From NCBI GenBank assembly GCA_022790905.1, contig JAAVYC010000132.1, positions 1-9,761 on the forward strand: a stretch of DNA of 9,761 bases, given 5' to 3'. Below the pieces are notes generated by a model. It ran no database searches. It was given only the letters and a program-made list of their open reading frames with translations, and had not been told where the DNA came from. Positions 1-6,507 of the stretch are shown here, one piece after another. This stretch comes from Lachnospiraceae bacterium. GTDB lineage: Bacteria; Bacillota; Clostridia; Lachnospirales; Lachnospiraceae. Position numbers and translations under genes: made by a program. Each line of letters begins with the position of its first letter. The first letter of the stretch is position 1.

Positions 1-1834
1 GTCCGCTCTTTTCCAAATCCTCCAGACCTCCAAATGTATCGTCTATCGTATATTCCCGTCCTTCTTTTTTCGCATTTCTCACTGCCGTGAGTAGATTGCG
101 CATCGTAAATTGCGCTCCCTGCTCCGCCAGCATACCGATTGCCGCACCGTCCGTTTTTTCTACCTGTGCAATCAAACGATAAATTCCAATATAGGCGCTG
201 CGCTCCTCCTCCGCAATCTGACCGTTTTGTTCTAACTTATAGAGATATTTACTGAACCGCTCTTCTTCATTGTCGATTCCAAGCTCATTTTTCATCTCCA
301 CTGCTGTCTGATTTAGTTCATCCAAACTCATATCCAGCGGGTTTACCCCCGTTTTAATCATCTCACGTACTACCTGCGGTGTCATATTCCGGAATGTTTG
401 CTGTACCTTCTCATCCAACGCTTTCATCTGCATGACAGATTCCTCAGTAATCTCCATCTGATTATATGCCAAAATACGCACTGCACGTTGATTTGCCTCG
501 CTCGTCTCCATTCCCAGATCATTGAGAATATCCTCCACATTCCGAAATGCTTTCTGGATAGAATCTCCCATATCCTTTCGCGGACTCGTCATCAAAGTCT
601 CATAAGATTCATTTGCCTTTTCAAACGTATCCTGTAAGACTTTACCTTCTTCGTGGAGTTTTGCCGGTGTATTGAGATTTCCCTCTTCTGCGCCAAGCGT
701 ATATGCCGGAACACCTTTTAACTCTTCAAATACCTGCTCTATTTCCTGGTAAATCTGGAGGTTCTCTTCCGTCGGTTCTACACCACCCTGTGTCAAAAAG
801 CTCTTATAATATGCCTCTTCTGCCTCCTTTAGCGCATCGACAGTCTTCTCAATCTCCTCCGTGTCAATTGCCAAGTCTTTATCTATGTGTGCATAATTTG
901 CCTTTGCACTCATTTCCAGACGAGCTTCCTCTAATTTTCTGCGTCCGGTTATTGTTAGAATCGCGTCTTTTGGACGTTTTCCCTGTAAAATTGCATCGGT
1001 AATCGCATTGAACACCTCTTCCTTCTCCGCAGGAAGCTGCAATTTTTTCAATTCCTGATAAAATTCCAGATTCTCTTTTGTCAGTGGTATCTCATTCTCT
1101 ATGAGCCAGAGTCCGTCTGCCATATTTTCCTCATTGGCCTCAAACCCTGCCTCTTCCAATATTTTTTGTATCTGCGCATCTAACTGCTCGAAATTAATTT
1201 CTTCATCCTGTACAGGCGCAGTATATGTACTGCTTCCACTGTGTTCTGCTTTGTATAAATTGTCAATCGTCGGCTCTAACTCATTATCCAACATATATTT
1301 TATGGCACCATCTGAAGGTTCTTCGAGACTTTCCGCCATCTCAAGGGCCTCTTTTGTCTCCGTCACATTTTCCTCCGTCGCCGGAAGATTCACACTGCCA
1401 AGAACTTCTTCAATTTGAGCCGTACTCAGATCATCTCCAAAAATACTCAGATCGACCCCCGCTTTCGCAAGCTCAATTTTAATCTTATCCATCACAGTTA
1501 CAATAACGGGAATTTCTTCTCCATTCACTGTGATCCCTTCTTCTTCCATCTTCTCATAATCCTCTTCCGTCGTAGTATTAGAGAGGACGACCATCTCATT
1601 TTTCATCGCAAGAGGAGTCATATTCTCTCCCTGCTCTTCTATTTCATCGAGAATCGTCTTTTCTTCCTGGGCCAGAGGTTTTTCATATGTCACATTCTTG
1701 ATCCGATAGGATTTCCCTGTCTGATCCACTTCTTTTGTCGTACTGTTTTCTATCAAAACTGTGCCATTTCCACGGCTCTGTACACTCGTATCTTTTTGTG
1801 TCACTTCTGTCCGATTTCCTAAATCAACCCTCAT
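1..1834 (-). CDS. Repeat-containing DUF6240-like protein (3' end truncated by the window)
   Basis: I translated this frame by hand from the ATG at 1834. It stays open through 611 codons to the left edge, so the C-terminus is missing. The start is well supported: AGGAGG lies five bases upstream. The protein is acidic (very rich in Glu), has no cysteine in 611 residues and only one Trp (W243), and shows no signal peptide or membrane segment. It contains a degenerate helical repeat at about residues 140-198, 220-262 and 433-470. Each begins with a helix of the form IxxIL, followed by a T/S/N-E-x-N turn, then an 'A..ML.N.L..T.ENL' half-unit. Further half-units occur near 351-366 and 563-585. This pattern resembles Lachnospiraceae proteins carrying the DUF6240 domain, often seen by me with flagellar or surface genes; that family match is from memory. 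Lack of cysteine fits an exported or flagellum-associated protein, but that is inference. The role is unknown. Confidence 0.85.
   Translation of the reverse strand, partial: MRVDLGNRTEVTQKDTSVQSRGNGTVLIENSTTKEVDQTGKSYRIKNVTYEKPLAQEEKTILDEIEEQGENMTPLAMKNEMVVLSNTTTEEDYEKMEEEGITVNGEEIPVIVTVMDKIKIELAKAGVDLSIFGDDLSTAQIEEVLGSVNLPATEENVTETKEALEMAESLEEPSDGAIKYMLDNELEPTIDNLYKAEHSGSSTYTAPVQDEEINFEQLDAQIQKILEEAGFEANEENMADGLWLIENEIPLTKENLEFYQELKKLQLPAEKEEVFNAITDAILQGKRPKDAILTITGRRKLEEARLEMSAKANYAHIDKDLAIDTEEIEKTVDALKEAEEAYYKSFLTQGGVEPTEENLQIYQEIEQVFEELKGVPAYTLGAEEGNLNTPAKLHEEGKVLQDTFEKANESYETLMTSPRKDMGDSIQKAFRNVEDILNDLGMETSEANQRAVRILAYNQMEITEESVMQMKALDEKVQQTFRNMTPQVVREMIKTGVNPLDMSLDELNQTAVEMKNELGIDNEEERFSKYLYKLEQNGQIAEEERSAYIGIYRLIAQVEKTDGAAIGMLAEQGAQFTMRNLLTAVRNAKKEGREYTIDDTFGGLEDLEKSG
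425..1417 (-). repeat. Degenerate internal protein repeat in the DUF6240-like gene
   Basis: Three diverged copies of a two-part helical motif are encoded here, at 1241-1417, 1049-1177 and 425-538. Their first halves align as IEEVLGSVNLPATEEN, IQKILEEAGFEANEEN and VEDILNDLGMETSEAN. The second halves align as YMLDNELEPTIDNL, WLIENEIPLTKENL and ILAYNQMEITEESV. Copy 1 carries about 20 extra residues between its halves. The copies are too diverged at the DNA level to suggest recent duplication. Confidence 0.65.
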
Positions 1835-1839
1835 AGATA

Positions 1840-1845
1840 CCTCCT
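1840..1845 (-). promoter_or_regulatory. Ribosome binding site AGGAGG
   Basis: On the minus strand AGGAGG is followed by TATCT and the ATG at 1834, giving a spacing of five bases. This near-perfect Shine-Dalgarno sequence fixes the start of the DUF6240-like gene, a frame that has no stop codon within the window. Confidence 0.85.
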
Positions 1846-1876
1846 ATGATTTCTTTTGTTTTGCTTACTGTTATGT

Positions 1877-1903
1877 ATTTCGGATTCTTGGATCAAAAAC
1901 TTA
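1877..1903 (-). promoter_or_regulatory. Possible SigD (sigma-28-type) promoter for the DUF6240-like gene
   Basis: Reading the minus strand, TAAG (1903-1900) is followed after 15 bases by TCCGAAAT (1884-1877). The Bacillus SigD consensus, from memory, is TAAA-N14-16-GCCGATAT, so this matches 3/4 and 6/8 positions. The predicted start of transcription would give a leader of about 35 bases. The -35 element sits in the tail of the glgB terminator. No good sigma-A pair is visible in the gap: TTGATC with CATAAC is spaced only 15 bases. This is a single weak-motif match, so it remains tentative. Confidence 0.35.
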
Positions 1904-1930
1904 AGGGTCCATCTAAATACGATGAACCCT
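1894..1930 (-). terminator. Intrinsic terminator after glgB
   Basis: The minus-strand RNA can form a 10-bp stem (AGGGTTCATC with GATGGACCCT, one G-U pair) around a 7-base loop, followed by TAAG and five U. It starts 8 bases after the glgB stop codon. The G-U pair forms only in the minus-strand transcript (it is a C/A mismatch on the other strand), which supports this orientation. Confidence 0.75.
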
Positions 1931-1938
1931 CTTACCTC

Positions 1939-3840
1939 TTAATATTCAAACACTGCCACCCCATACGGAGGAAGCGGATAAGCAATCGAATATTCCCTGT
2001 TATCCCATGTTTTTTTCACTGCTTTATAAATCTTCTTTCTCGGTACGCCTTTTTTGGAGCCAAACCGCTTTCCCTGACTCGTTAAAATCAACCGATAGTC
2101 TTTCTTTTCCGGCACTCCAACACGAAAATCTTTGCGTTCCACAGGCGTAAAGTTAAACACAAACAAGAGATTTTTCTTATCGGATTTTCCTTTTCTGATA
2201 AAACTATAAATACTCTTCTCCGCATCGTTCGCATTGATCCACTCGAATCCATCCCATCCGTTGTCGATCTCATACATACACGGATATTTTCGATAGATAT
2301 GGAGCAATTCTCTCATAAAGTTCTGAATCCCTTTATTTTTTGGATCCTCTAAAAGATCCCAGTCAATCTCTCTCTTTTCACTCCACTCCCGGGACTGAGC
2401 GATATCCTGACCCATAAAGAGAAGTTTTTTGCCTGGATGTCCCATCATAAAAGCATAACCCACTTTGAGATTGGCAAATTTATCTTCTTCTAACCCCGGC
2501 ATCTTGTTAATCATGGAACATTTCAGATGCACGACTTCATCGTGGGAGAGAACTAGAATATAATGTTCACTTCCATTATAACTCATCGCAAAAGTCATTT
2601 TATGGTGATTATCTTTTCTAAAATACGGATCTAATTTCATGTAATCGAGAAAATCGTGCATCCAGCCCATATTCCATTTATAAGTGAAATTTAAGCCGCC
2701 CTCTTCTACTTTTCCTGTGATCTGAGGCCACGCTGTAGATTCCTCTGCAATCATCACTACGCCCGGATTCCTTCCAAGGATTAACGTATTAATATGTCGG
2801 AAAAACTCTATCGCTTCTAGATTTTTATTCTCACCATATTCATTCGCTACCCACTCACCGTCATTTTTTCCATAGTCTAAATAAAGCATGGATGCGACAG
2901 CATCAACGCGTAATCCGTCAATGTGATAATGCTCAATCCACAATAGAGCACTTCCGATTAAAAAATTCTTTACTTCATTCTTTCCGTAATCAAAGATCTT
3001 AGTTCCCCAGTCGGGATGTTCTCCTTTTCTCGGATCTGCATATTCGTAAGTCGGGGTTCCGTCGAAATCTGCGAGTCCGTGGGCATCCTTTGGGAAATGC
3101 GCTGGAACCCAATCTAAAATAACTCCGATTTCTTTCTTATGCAGATAATCCACAAAATAAGCAAAATCCTCCGGTGTTCCATAACGGGAAGTCGGCGCAT
3201 AATATCCAGTCACCTGATATCCCCAAGAACCATCAAACGGATACTCTGAAATCCCCATCAGTTCCACATGGGTATATCCCATATCTATCACATAGTCAGC
3301 CAAAGCATGAGCGAATTCACGGTATGTATAAAAACCGTCATCCTCCCGATTTGGATGGCGCATCCAGGAACCCGGATGTACTTCATAGATAGCCATCGGT
3401 TTATCATATGGGTCTTTGCATGCAGCACGCTCTTTCATCCATTTATCGTCTGTCCACTTAAAATGTTCAATATCCGTTATTTTTGAAGCATTTCCCGGTC
3501 TTAGCTCCCCTTCATTAGCGTATGGATCCGCTTTATACAGCAGTGTTCCATCCTGTGTCTCAATCAAATATTTATAAAGGGAACCTATCTCAACCCCAGG
3601 TATAAATGTCTCGTAGACGCCGATACCCTCCGGTTCTATTCGTTCCATTTCGTTTACAGTTTCATTCCACTCATTAAATTCACCAATTACAAAAACCCTT
3701 TTTGCTTTTGGTGCCCAAACGGCAAAGCGTACTCCTTCTCCCTTTTCGTCTTTAAATGGGTGCGCACCTAACTTCCTATAAATCTCATAGTGCGTTCCCT
3801 GTCCAAATAAATACGCATCTAATTCTGTAAAATTTTCCAT
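1939..3840 (-). CDS. glgB: 1,4-alpha-glucan branching enzyme (GH13)
   Basis: This enzyme cleaves an alpha-1,4 glucan chain and re-attaches it through an alpha-1,6 bond, making the branches of glycogen in the cytoplasm. Residue numbers here count from the upstream GTG at 3858. A CBM48-type N-terminal domain spans about 25-115, the GH13 barrel about 150-520, and a C-terminal beta domain follows. The family signature YEVHPGSW is at 158-165. GH13 regions are complete: DWVPAHF 249-255; GLRVDA with nucleophile D319 and R317; AEEST with acid E372; SHDEVVH with D440. At 639 residues (633 from the preferred start) it is the short type lacking the extra N-terminal domain of the E. coli enzyme. I prefer the ATG at 3840, which has AGAGG eight bases upstream inside the window after the previous stop. 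The alternative GTG at 3858 shares a base with that stop. No glgA, glgC or glgP lies nearby. Confidence 0.97.
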   Translation of the reverse strand: MENFTELDAYLFGQGTHYEIYRKLGAHPFKDEKGEGVRFAVWAPKAKRVFVIGEFNEWNETVNEMERIEPEGIGVYETFIPGVEIGSLYKYLIETQDGTLLYKADPYANEGELRPGNASKITDIEHFKWTDDKWMKERAACKDPYDKPMAIYEVHPGSWMRHPNREDDGFYTYREFAHALADYVIDMGYTHVELMGISEYPFDGSWGYQVTGYYAPTSRYGTPEDFAYFVDYLHKKEIGVILDWVPAHFPKDAHGLADFDGTPTYEYADPRKGEHPDWGTKIFDYGKNEVKNFLIGSALLWIEHYHIDGLRVDAVASMLYLDYGKNDGEWVANEYGENKNLEAIEFFRHINTLILGRNPGVVMIAEESTAWPQITGKVEEGGLNFTYKWNMGWMHDFLDYMKLDPYFRKDNHHKMTFAMSYNGSEHYILVLSHDEVVHLKCSMINKMPGLEEDKFANLKVGYAFMMGHPGKKLLFMGQDIAQSREWSEKREIDWDLLEDPKNKGIQNFMRELLHIYRKYPCMYEIDNGWDGFEWINANDAEKSIYSFIRKGKSDKKNLLFVFNFTPVERKDFRVGVPEKKDYRLILTSQGKRFGSKKGVPRKKIYKAVKKTWDNREYSIAYPLPPYGVAVFEY

Positions 3841-3848
3841 CGCTTTGA

Positions 3849-3853
3849 CCTCT
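3849..3853 (-). promoter_or_regulatory. Ribosome binding site AGAGG for glgB
   Basis: AGAGG lies eight bases before the ATG at 3840 and just downstream of the TAG stop (3860-3858) of the preceding gene. A ribosome finishing the upstream gene would end on this site, which favours translational coupling. The competing GTG at 3858 has only a GAGG four bases upstream. Confidence 0.6.
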
Positions 3854-3857
3854 TTCA

Positions 3858-6374
3858 CTATTCCTCAAAATCCTTCTCTCTCAATATTTTATTGTCGTTT
3901 TGTCCACTGTGTTTAGAAAAGACGCTAAAGGCCTTTTTTAATCCTCCCTTTTCAGAGTTCATAACGGCTTCATCCACAATATCTTTTACTTCAAATAAGG
4001 TCGTTGCTTCATCTAGTTTTTCGATACTGCTAATACGGTTATAAAGTGCTAGGATCCCCATCTCGTCAATCTCATATTCCAATTCTCTAGCATATGATTT
4101 TGCAAACTCTACGAGTTCATCAATGGAAAAAATCGGAATATTAATTTTCTCTGTGAATTTCTTTGCAAATTCTTCATCCCTTCCGAGCGCTTTACGGATC
4201 CCCTCTTTCGTGTCCTCCAAAATTACCAGCATTCCCGCTGTATCTGTCGACATCTGTAAGGAGAGTCTCACGGCGGTCTCTCTCGTAAGCATCCCCGCTT
4301 TCTCGATGATCAGGCAACCTCCGCGAACTTTGCCAAGCAGCTCCGAAATATCTTTCTGATTCAGAGAAGAAGCCTCAATTTTTCCCACTTTACCATTGAC
4401 CTGTCCCGTCTCCTGTTGAACCACTTTAATCAAATTTGTAGCCAATACAGTTTTACCACTTCCAGGCCCTCCCTGGACAATGATATTTCCTGCGGCAGAC
4501 GTAACGCTTCTTCTTTTTCTTCTCTTTACTCCGGTCAATACCTGACAGAGCTGTTGTTCCATTCCCTGAATCGGTATAAAATAGGAAAAAAGTTCTTTTT
4601 GAGCATCACTTAGACGAATGGTGATATCCTCATCCTCAATCACGTCCTCTGGTACTTGAATAGATGGAAGTTCTTTCTGTTCCTTTAACAGTTTTTCCAA
4701 AACTGACCCTATCTCCGGCAGTTCTTCCTCTTCGGTTGGAAGCTCGATCTCTGGCAATGGCTCTTCTTCTGTCGGAAATTCTATTTTCGGCAATTCTTCT
4801 TCGACCGAAAACTCTATTTCAGGTAACTTCTTTTCCTCAACCGAAAATTCTGCTTTCGAAAATGATTCCTGTTCTATTGGAGACTCAATCTCCGATAATG
4901 ACTCCTTTTCAACAAAAGATTGTTCTTCTGGCAATTTTTCTTCTTTCATAGAATCGACTTCTTGTGAAAACTCGTCTTCCTCTGCTATCTCCTCTGTCAA
5001 CGGCTGCTTATTCTCCTGTATCATCTGGTCTATGTTATTATTCTCAATTGATAATTTTTCAATCTCTTTTGTAAGAATATTATTGACATTCTGAAATAAT
5101 TTTACTGTTTTTTCTTCTTTCTCCGGCTCATCTACATCCTGCAAATATTCCTGCTCTAAAATTTCTTTTGGTGACAATCCCGCCTCTAACTGGGGAATCA
5201 TGTCTACCAGTCTCTTCATAATATCTTCCGCTTCTTTGAGAGCTCTTGCCTTTGCAGAAACTAATTTTCTCTGTTGCGCTTCCTGCAGCGCTGTCTCCGC
5301 CGCACGCTTTGTCTTCTCCCATTCTACCAAAACATCCTGAATGCTCATCTGACCTGTGATCTGTCTTTCTACCATTGGATTTTTTGGCACGTACATACTG
5401 ATCTGTCCATCGGAATCTTCCGCCAAAAGTTCCTTAAAATTCAACTTCAAAGAGCCATCTATTTCCGCATCGGTTTCTATATGACCATATTTTTCTTCCT
5501 TTTCCTTTTCATCCTCATGCGGAATTTGCAGATAGGGAAATTCCTCTACCATTTTTTTGATGGCATCCATCGAATCATTGACTTCTTCTTTTTCTGTCGC
5601 ATCCATAATCTGCTGCATGTTCTTAGCAAGTTCTTTTTGAAGATTTACCGTATTAAAACGACTCGTATTCATCGTCACTTGCGGGATCTTAACAACCTCG
5701 GAGACAATCTCACCTGAGTTTAACGTGTCATTCGGTCTGACCTCCACAATTCCATCGCGTTTTTGACGAAACTGACGATATTTTTCCTCCTGTTGTTTTG
5801 TCAATGGCTGATAAAGCATTTTTAATTCCAGTGCCTTTTCGACATATGCACCGTCGCCAAACCATAAAATCAATTCATCGCAAGCCTCTATACACTGCTC
5901 ACTCATTCCTGCCTGATGATAGAGATATGCCAGTTCATAGGCCCATTCTTCTATATATTCCTGTTCCTTCATATCTTCTAGAATCTGAATCTGTTCTTTG
6001 ATATCGGCGCCCTTTGCTTTATATATCCTATATTTTAACACAAATTTTAAATTATCATTCGGCGCTATCTCTACAAACTCCTCATAGCGCTCCATCGCTT
6101 CTTCATAGTTGCCCATACGAAGCTCCAACTCCACGAGTCGGCATATCATCATCCTCCCTATCGGAGAGCGTTCATACGCAATCAATAGGATCTCTTTTGC
6201 ATCTTCAAATCTTTCTACTGCCTCATAGACTTCCGAAGCCTTTATCAGAGAATTGGCATTGCGAACACGTCTCCAATTAATGGAATCTGCCAATTCCTCC
6301 GCCATATGGACATTTCCCTCTGCCAACGCACTTTTCATTTGATCTAGTTTTAATTTATATTCATATCTATCCAA
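3858..6374 (-). CDS. TPR-domain protein with degenerate CbxX/SpoVK-like AAA ATPase domain
   Basis: The function is unknown. Residues are numbered from a possible GTG at 6383 (841 residues). Residues about 10-200 are helical TPR-like repeats, for example NYEEAMERYEEFVEIAPND. Residues 245-480 are charged helical and linker sequence, and 484-560 hold an acidic Leu-Pro-Glu-Ile tandem repeat. An AAA-type domain covers about 605-790. Walker A is intact, GGPGSGKT at 638-645. Where CbxX-type proteins have a hydrophobic strand ending Asp-Glu, this has LIIEK (E694, K695). The pore-loop stretch is shortened, and FAKKF (739-743) replaces the usual Arg-finger motif. It therefore probably binds ATP but may not hydrolyse it well. 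There is no signal peptide or membrane segment, so it is likely cytosolic. The preferred start is TTG at 6374, five bases after GAGGTGA; the GTG at 6383 lies within that Shine-Dalgarno. It is first in an operon with glgB and directly coupled to it. Confidence 0.9.
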   Translation of the reverse strand: MDRYEYKLKLDQMKSALAEGNVHMAEELADSINWRRVRNANSLIKASEVYEAVERFEDAKEILLIAYERSPIGRMMICRLVELELRMGNYEEAMERYEEFVEIAPNDNLKFVLKYRIYKAKGADIKEQIQILEDMKEQEYIEEWAYELAYLYHQAGMSEQCIEACDELILWFGDGAYVEKALELKMLYQPLTKQQEEKYRQFRQKRDGIVEVRPNDTLNSGEIVSEVVKIPQVTMNTSRFNTVNLQKELAKNMQQIMDATEKEEVNDSMDAIKKMVEEFPYLQIPHEDEKEKEEKYGHIETDAEIDGSLKLNFKELLAEDSDGQISMYVPKNPMVERQITGQMSIQDVLVEWEKTKRAAETALQEAQQRKLVSAKARALKEAEDIMKRLVDMIPQLEAGLSPKEILEQEYLQDVDEPEKEEKTVKLFQNVNNILTKEIEKLSIENNNIDQMIQENKQPLTEEIAEEDEFSQEVDSMKEEKLPEEQSFVEKESLSEIESPIEQESFSKAEFSVEEKKLPEIEFSVEEELPKIEFPTEEEPLPEIELPTEEEELPEIGSVLEKLLKEQKELPSIQVPEDVIEDEDITIRLSDAQKELFSYFIPIQGMEQQLCQVLTGVKRRKRRSVTSAAGNIIVQGGPGSGKTVLATNLIKVVQQETGQVNGKVGKIEASSLNQKDISELLGKVRGGCLIIEKAGMLTRETAVRLSLQMSTDTAGMLVILEDTKEGIRKALGRDEEFAKKFTEKINIPIFSIDELVEFAKSYARELEYEIDEMGILALYNRISSIEKLDEATTLFEVKDIVDEAVMNSEKGGLKKAFSVFSKHSGQNDNKILREKDFEE
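4704..4934 (-). repeat. Acidic LPEIE tandem repeat inside the TPR-AAA protein
   Basis: Residues 484-560 consist of imperfect units of 11-12 residues, such as LPEIEFSVEEE, LPKIEFPTEEEP and LPEIELPTEEEE, with more diverged copies before them (SLSEIESPIEQE, SFSKAEFSVEEK). The DNA units of about 33-36 bases are clearly related but not identical. The segment is probably an extended, highly negative linker between the TPR and ATPase parts. Confidence 0.75.
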
Positions 6375-6379
6375 TTTGG

Positions 6380-6386
6380 TCACCTC
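6380..6386 (-). promoter_or_regulatory. Ribosome binding site GAGGTGA that points to a TTG start
   Basis: GAGGTGA, complementary to the 16S rRNA 3' end, is followed by CCAAA and TTG (6374). The in-frame GTG at 6383 lies inside this sequence and has only CGAG before it, so it has no usable binding site of its own. The first ATG in frame is at codon 16. Confidence 0.6.
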
Positions 6387-6424
6387 GAAATATACCTTAT
6401 AACGGGCATACTTTTATCTATTTT

Positions 6425-6454
6425 AGTGTACCATAGAACACACTAATGTGTCAA
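6425..6454 (-). promoter_or_regulatory. Sigma-A-type promoter for the TPR-AAA/glgB operon
   Basis: The minus strand reads TTGACA (6454-6449), 18 bases, then TACACT (6430-6425). The -35 box is a perfect consensus and the -10 box matches 4/6. The expected leader is about 40 bases to the TTG start at 6374. A small dyad, ACACA-CTAA-TGTGT at 6438-6451 on the plus strand, overlaps the -35 box and spacer and could be an operator, but its arms are only five bases. Confidence 0.7.
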
Positions 6455-6467
6455 AATATATTGTATT

Positions 6468-6504
6468 AGAGCCGTATTCGTCAAGTCTTGTCGAACACGG
6501 CCCT
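6468..6504 (-). terminator. Hairpin terminator after the AI-2E-family gene
   Basis: The minus-strand RNA forms a 13-bp stem (AGGGCCGTGTTCG with CGAATACGGCTCT, two G-U pairs) with an 11-base loop, starting just after the stop codon at 6508. Both G-U pairs form only in the minus-strand RNA. The tail, AATACAATATATTTT, is A/U-rich but lacks an uninterrupted U run next to the stem, so termination may be incomplete. Confidence 0.6.
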
Positions 6505-6507
6505 CTT

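Noticed and set aside
1101..1822. Several plus-strand open frames of 85-135 codons.
   Set aside because: All are antisense to the DUF6240-like gene, which has the strong ribosome binding site, natural composition and internal repeats. The plus-strand peptides are Ser-, Phe- and His-rich without any recognisable domain.
3838..3858. GTG at 3858 as the glgB start.
   Set aside because: It is possible, but its GAGG is only four bases upstream and it adds six residues before a better-spaced ATG. It is kept as an alternative start.
5274..5717. A 147-codon open frame on the plus strand encoding a Phe- and Leu-rich, membrane-like peptide.
   Set aside because: It is antisense to the Glu/Lys-rich middle of the TPR-ATPase. 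GAA and AAG codons read backwards give TTC and CTT, which explains the hydrophobic look. It has no domain pattern of its own.
6481..6491. CAAG-A-CTTG inside the terminator loop as an extra hairpin.
   Set aside because: A one-base loop cannot close a 4-bp stem, so it is not a separate structure.
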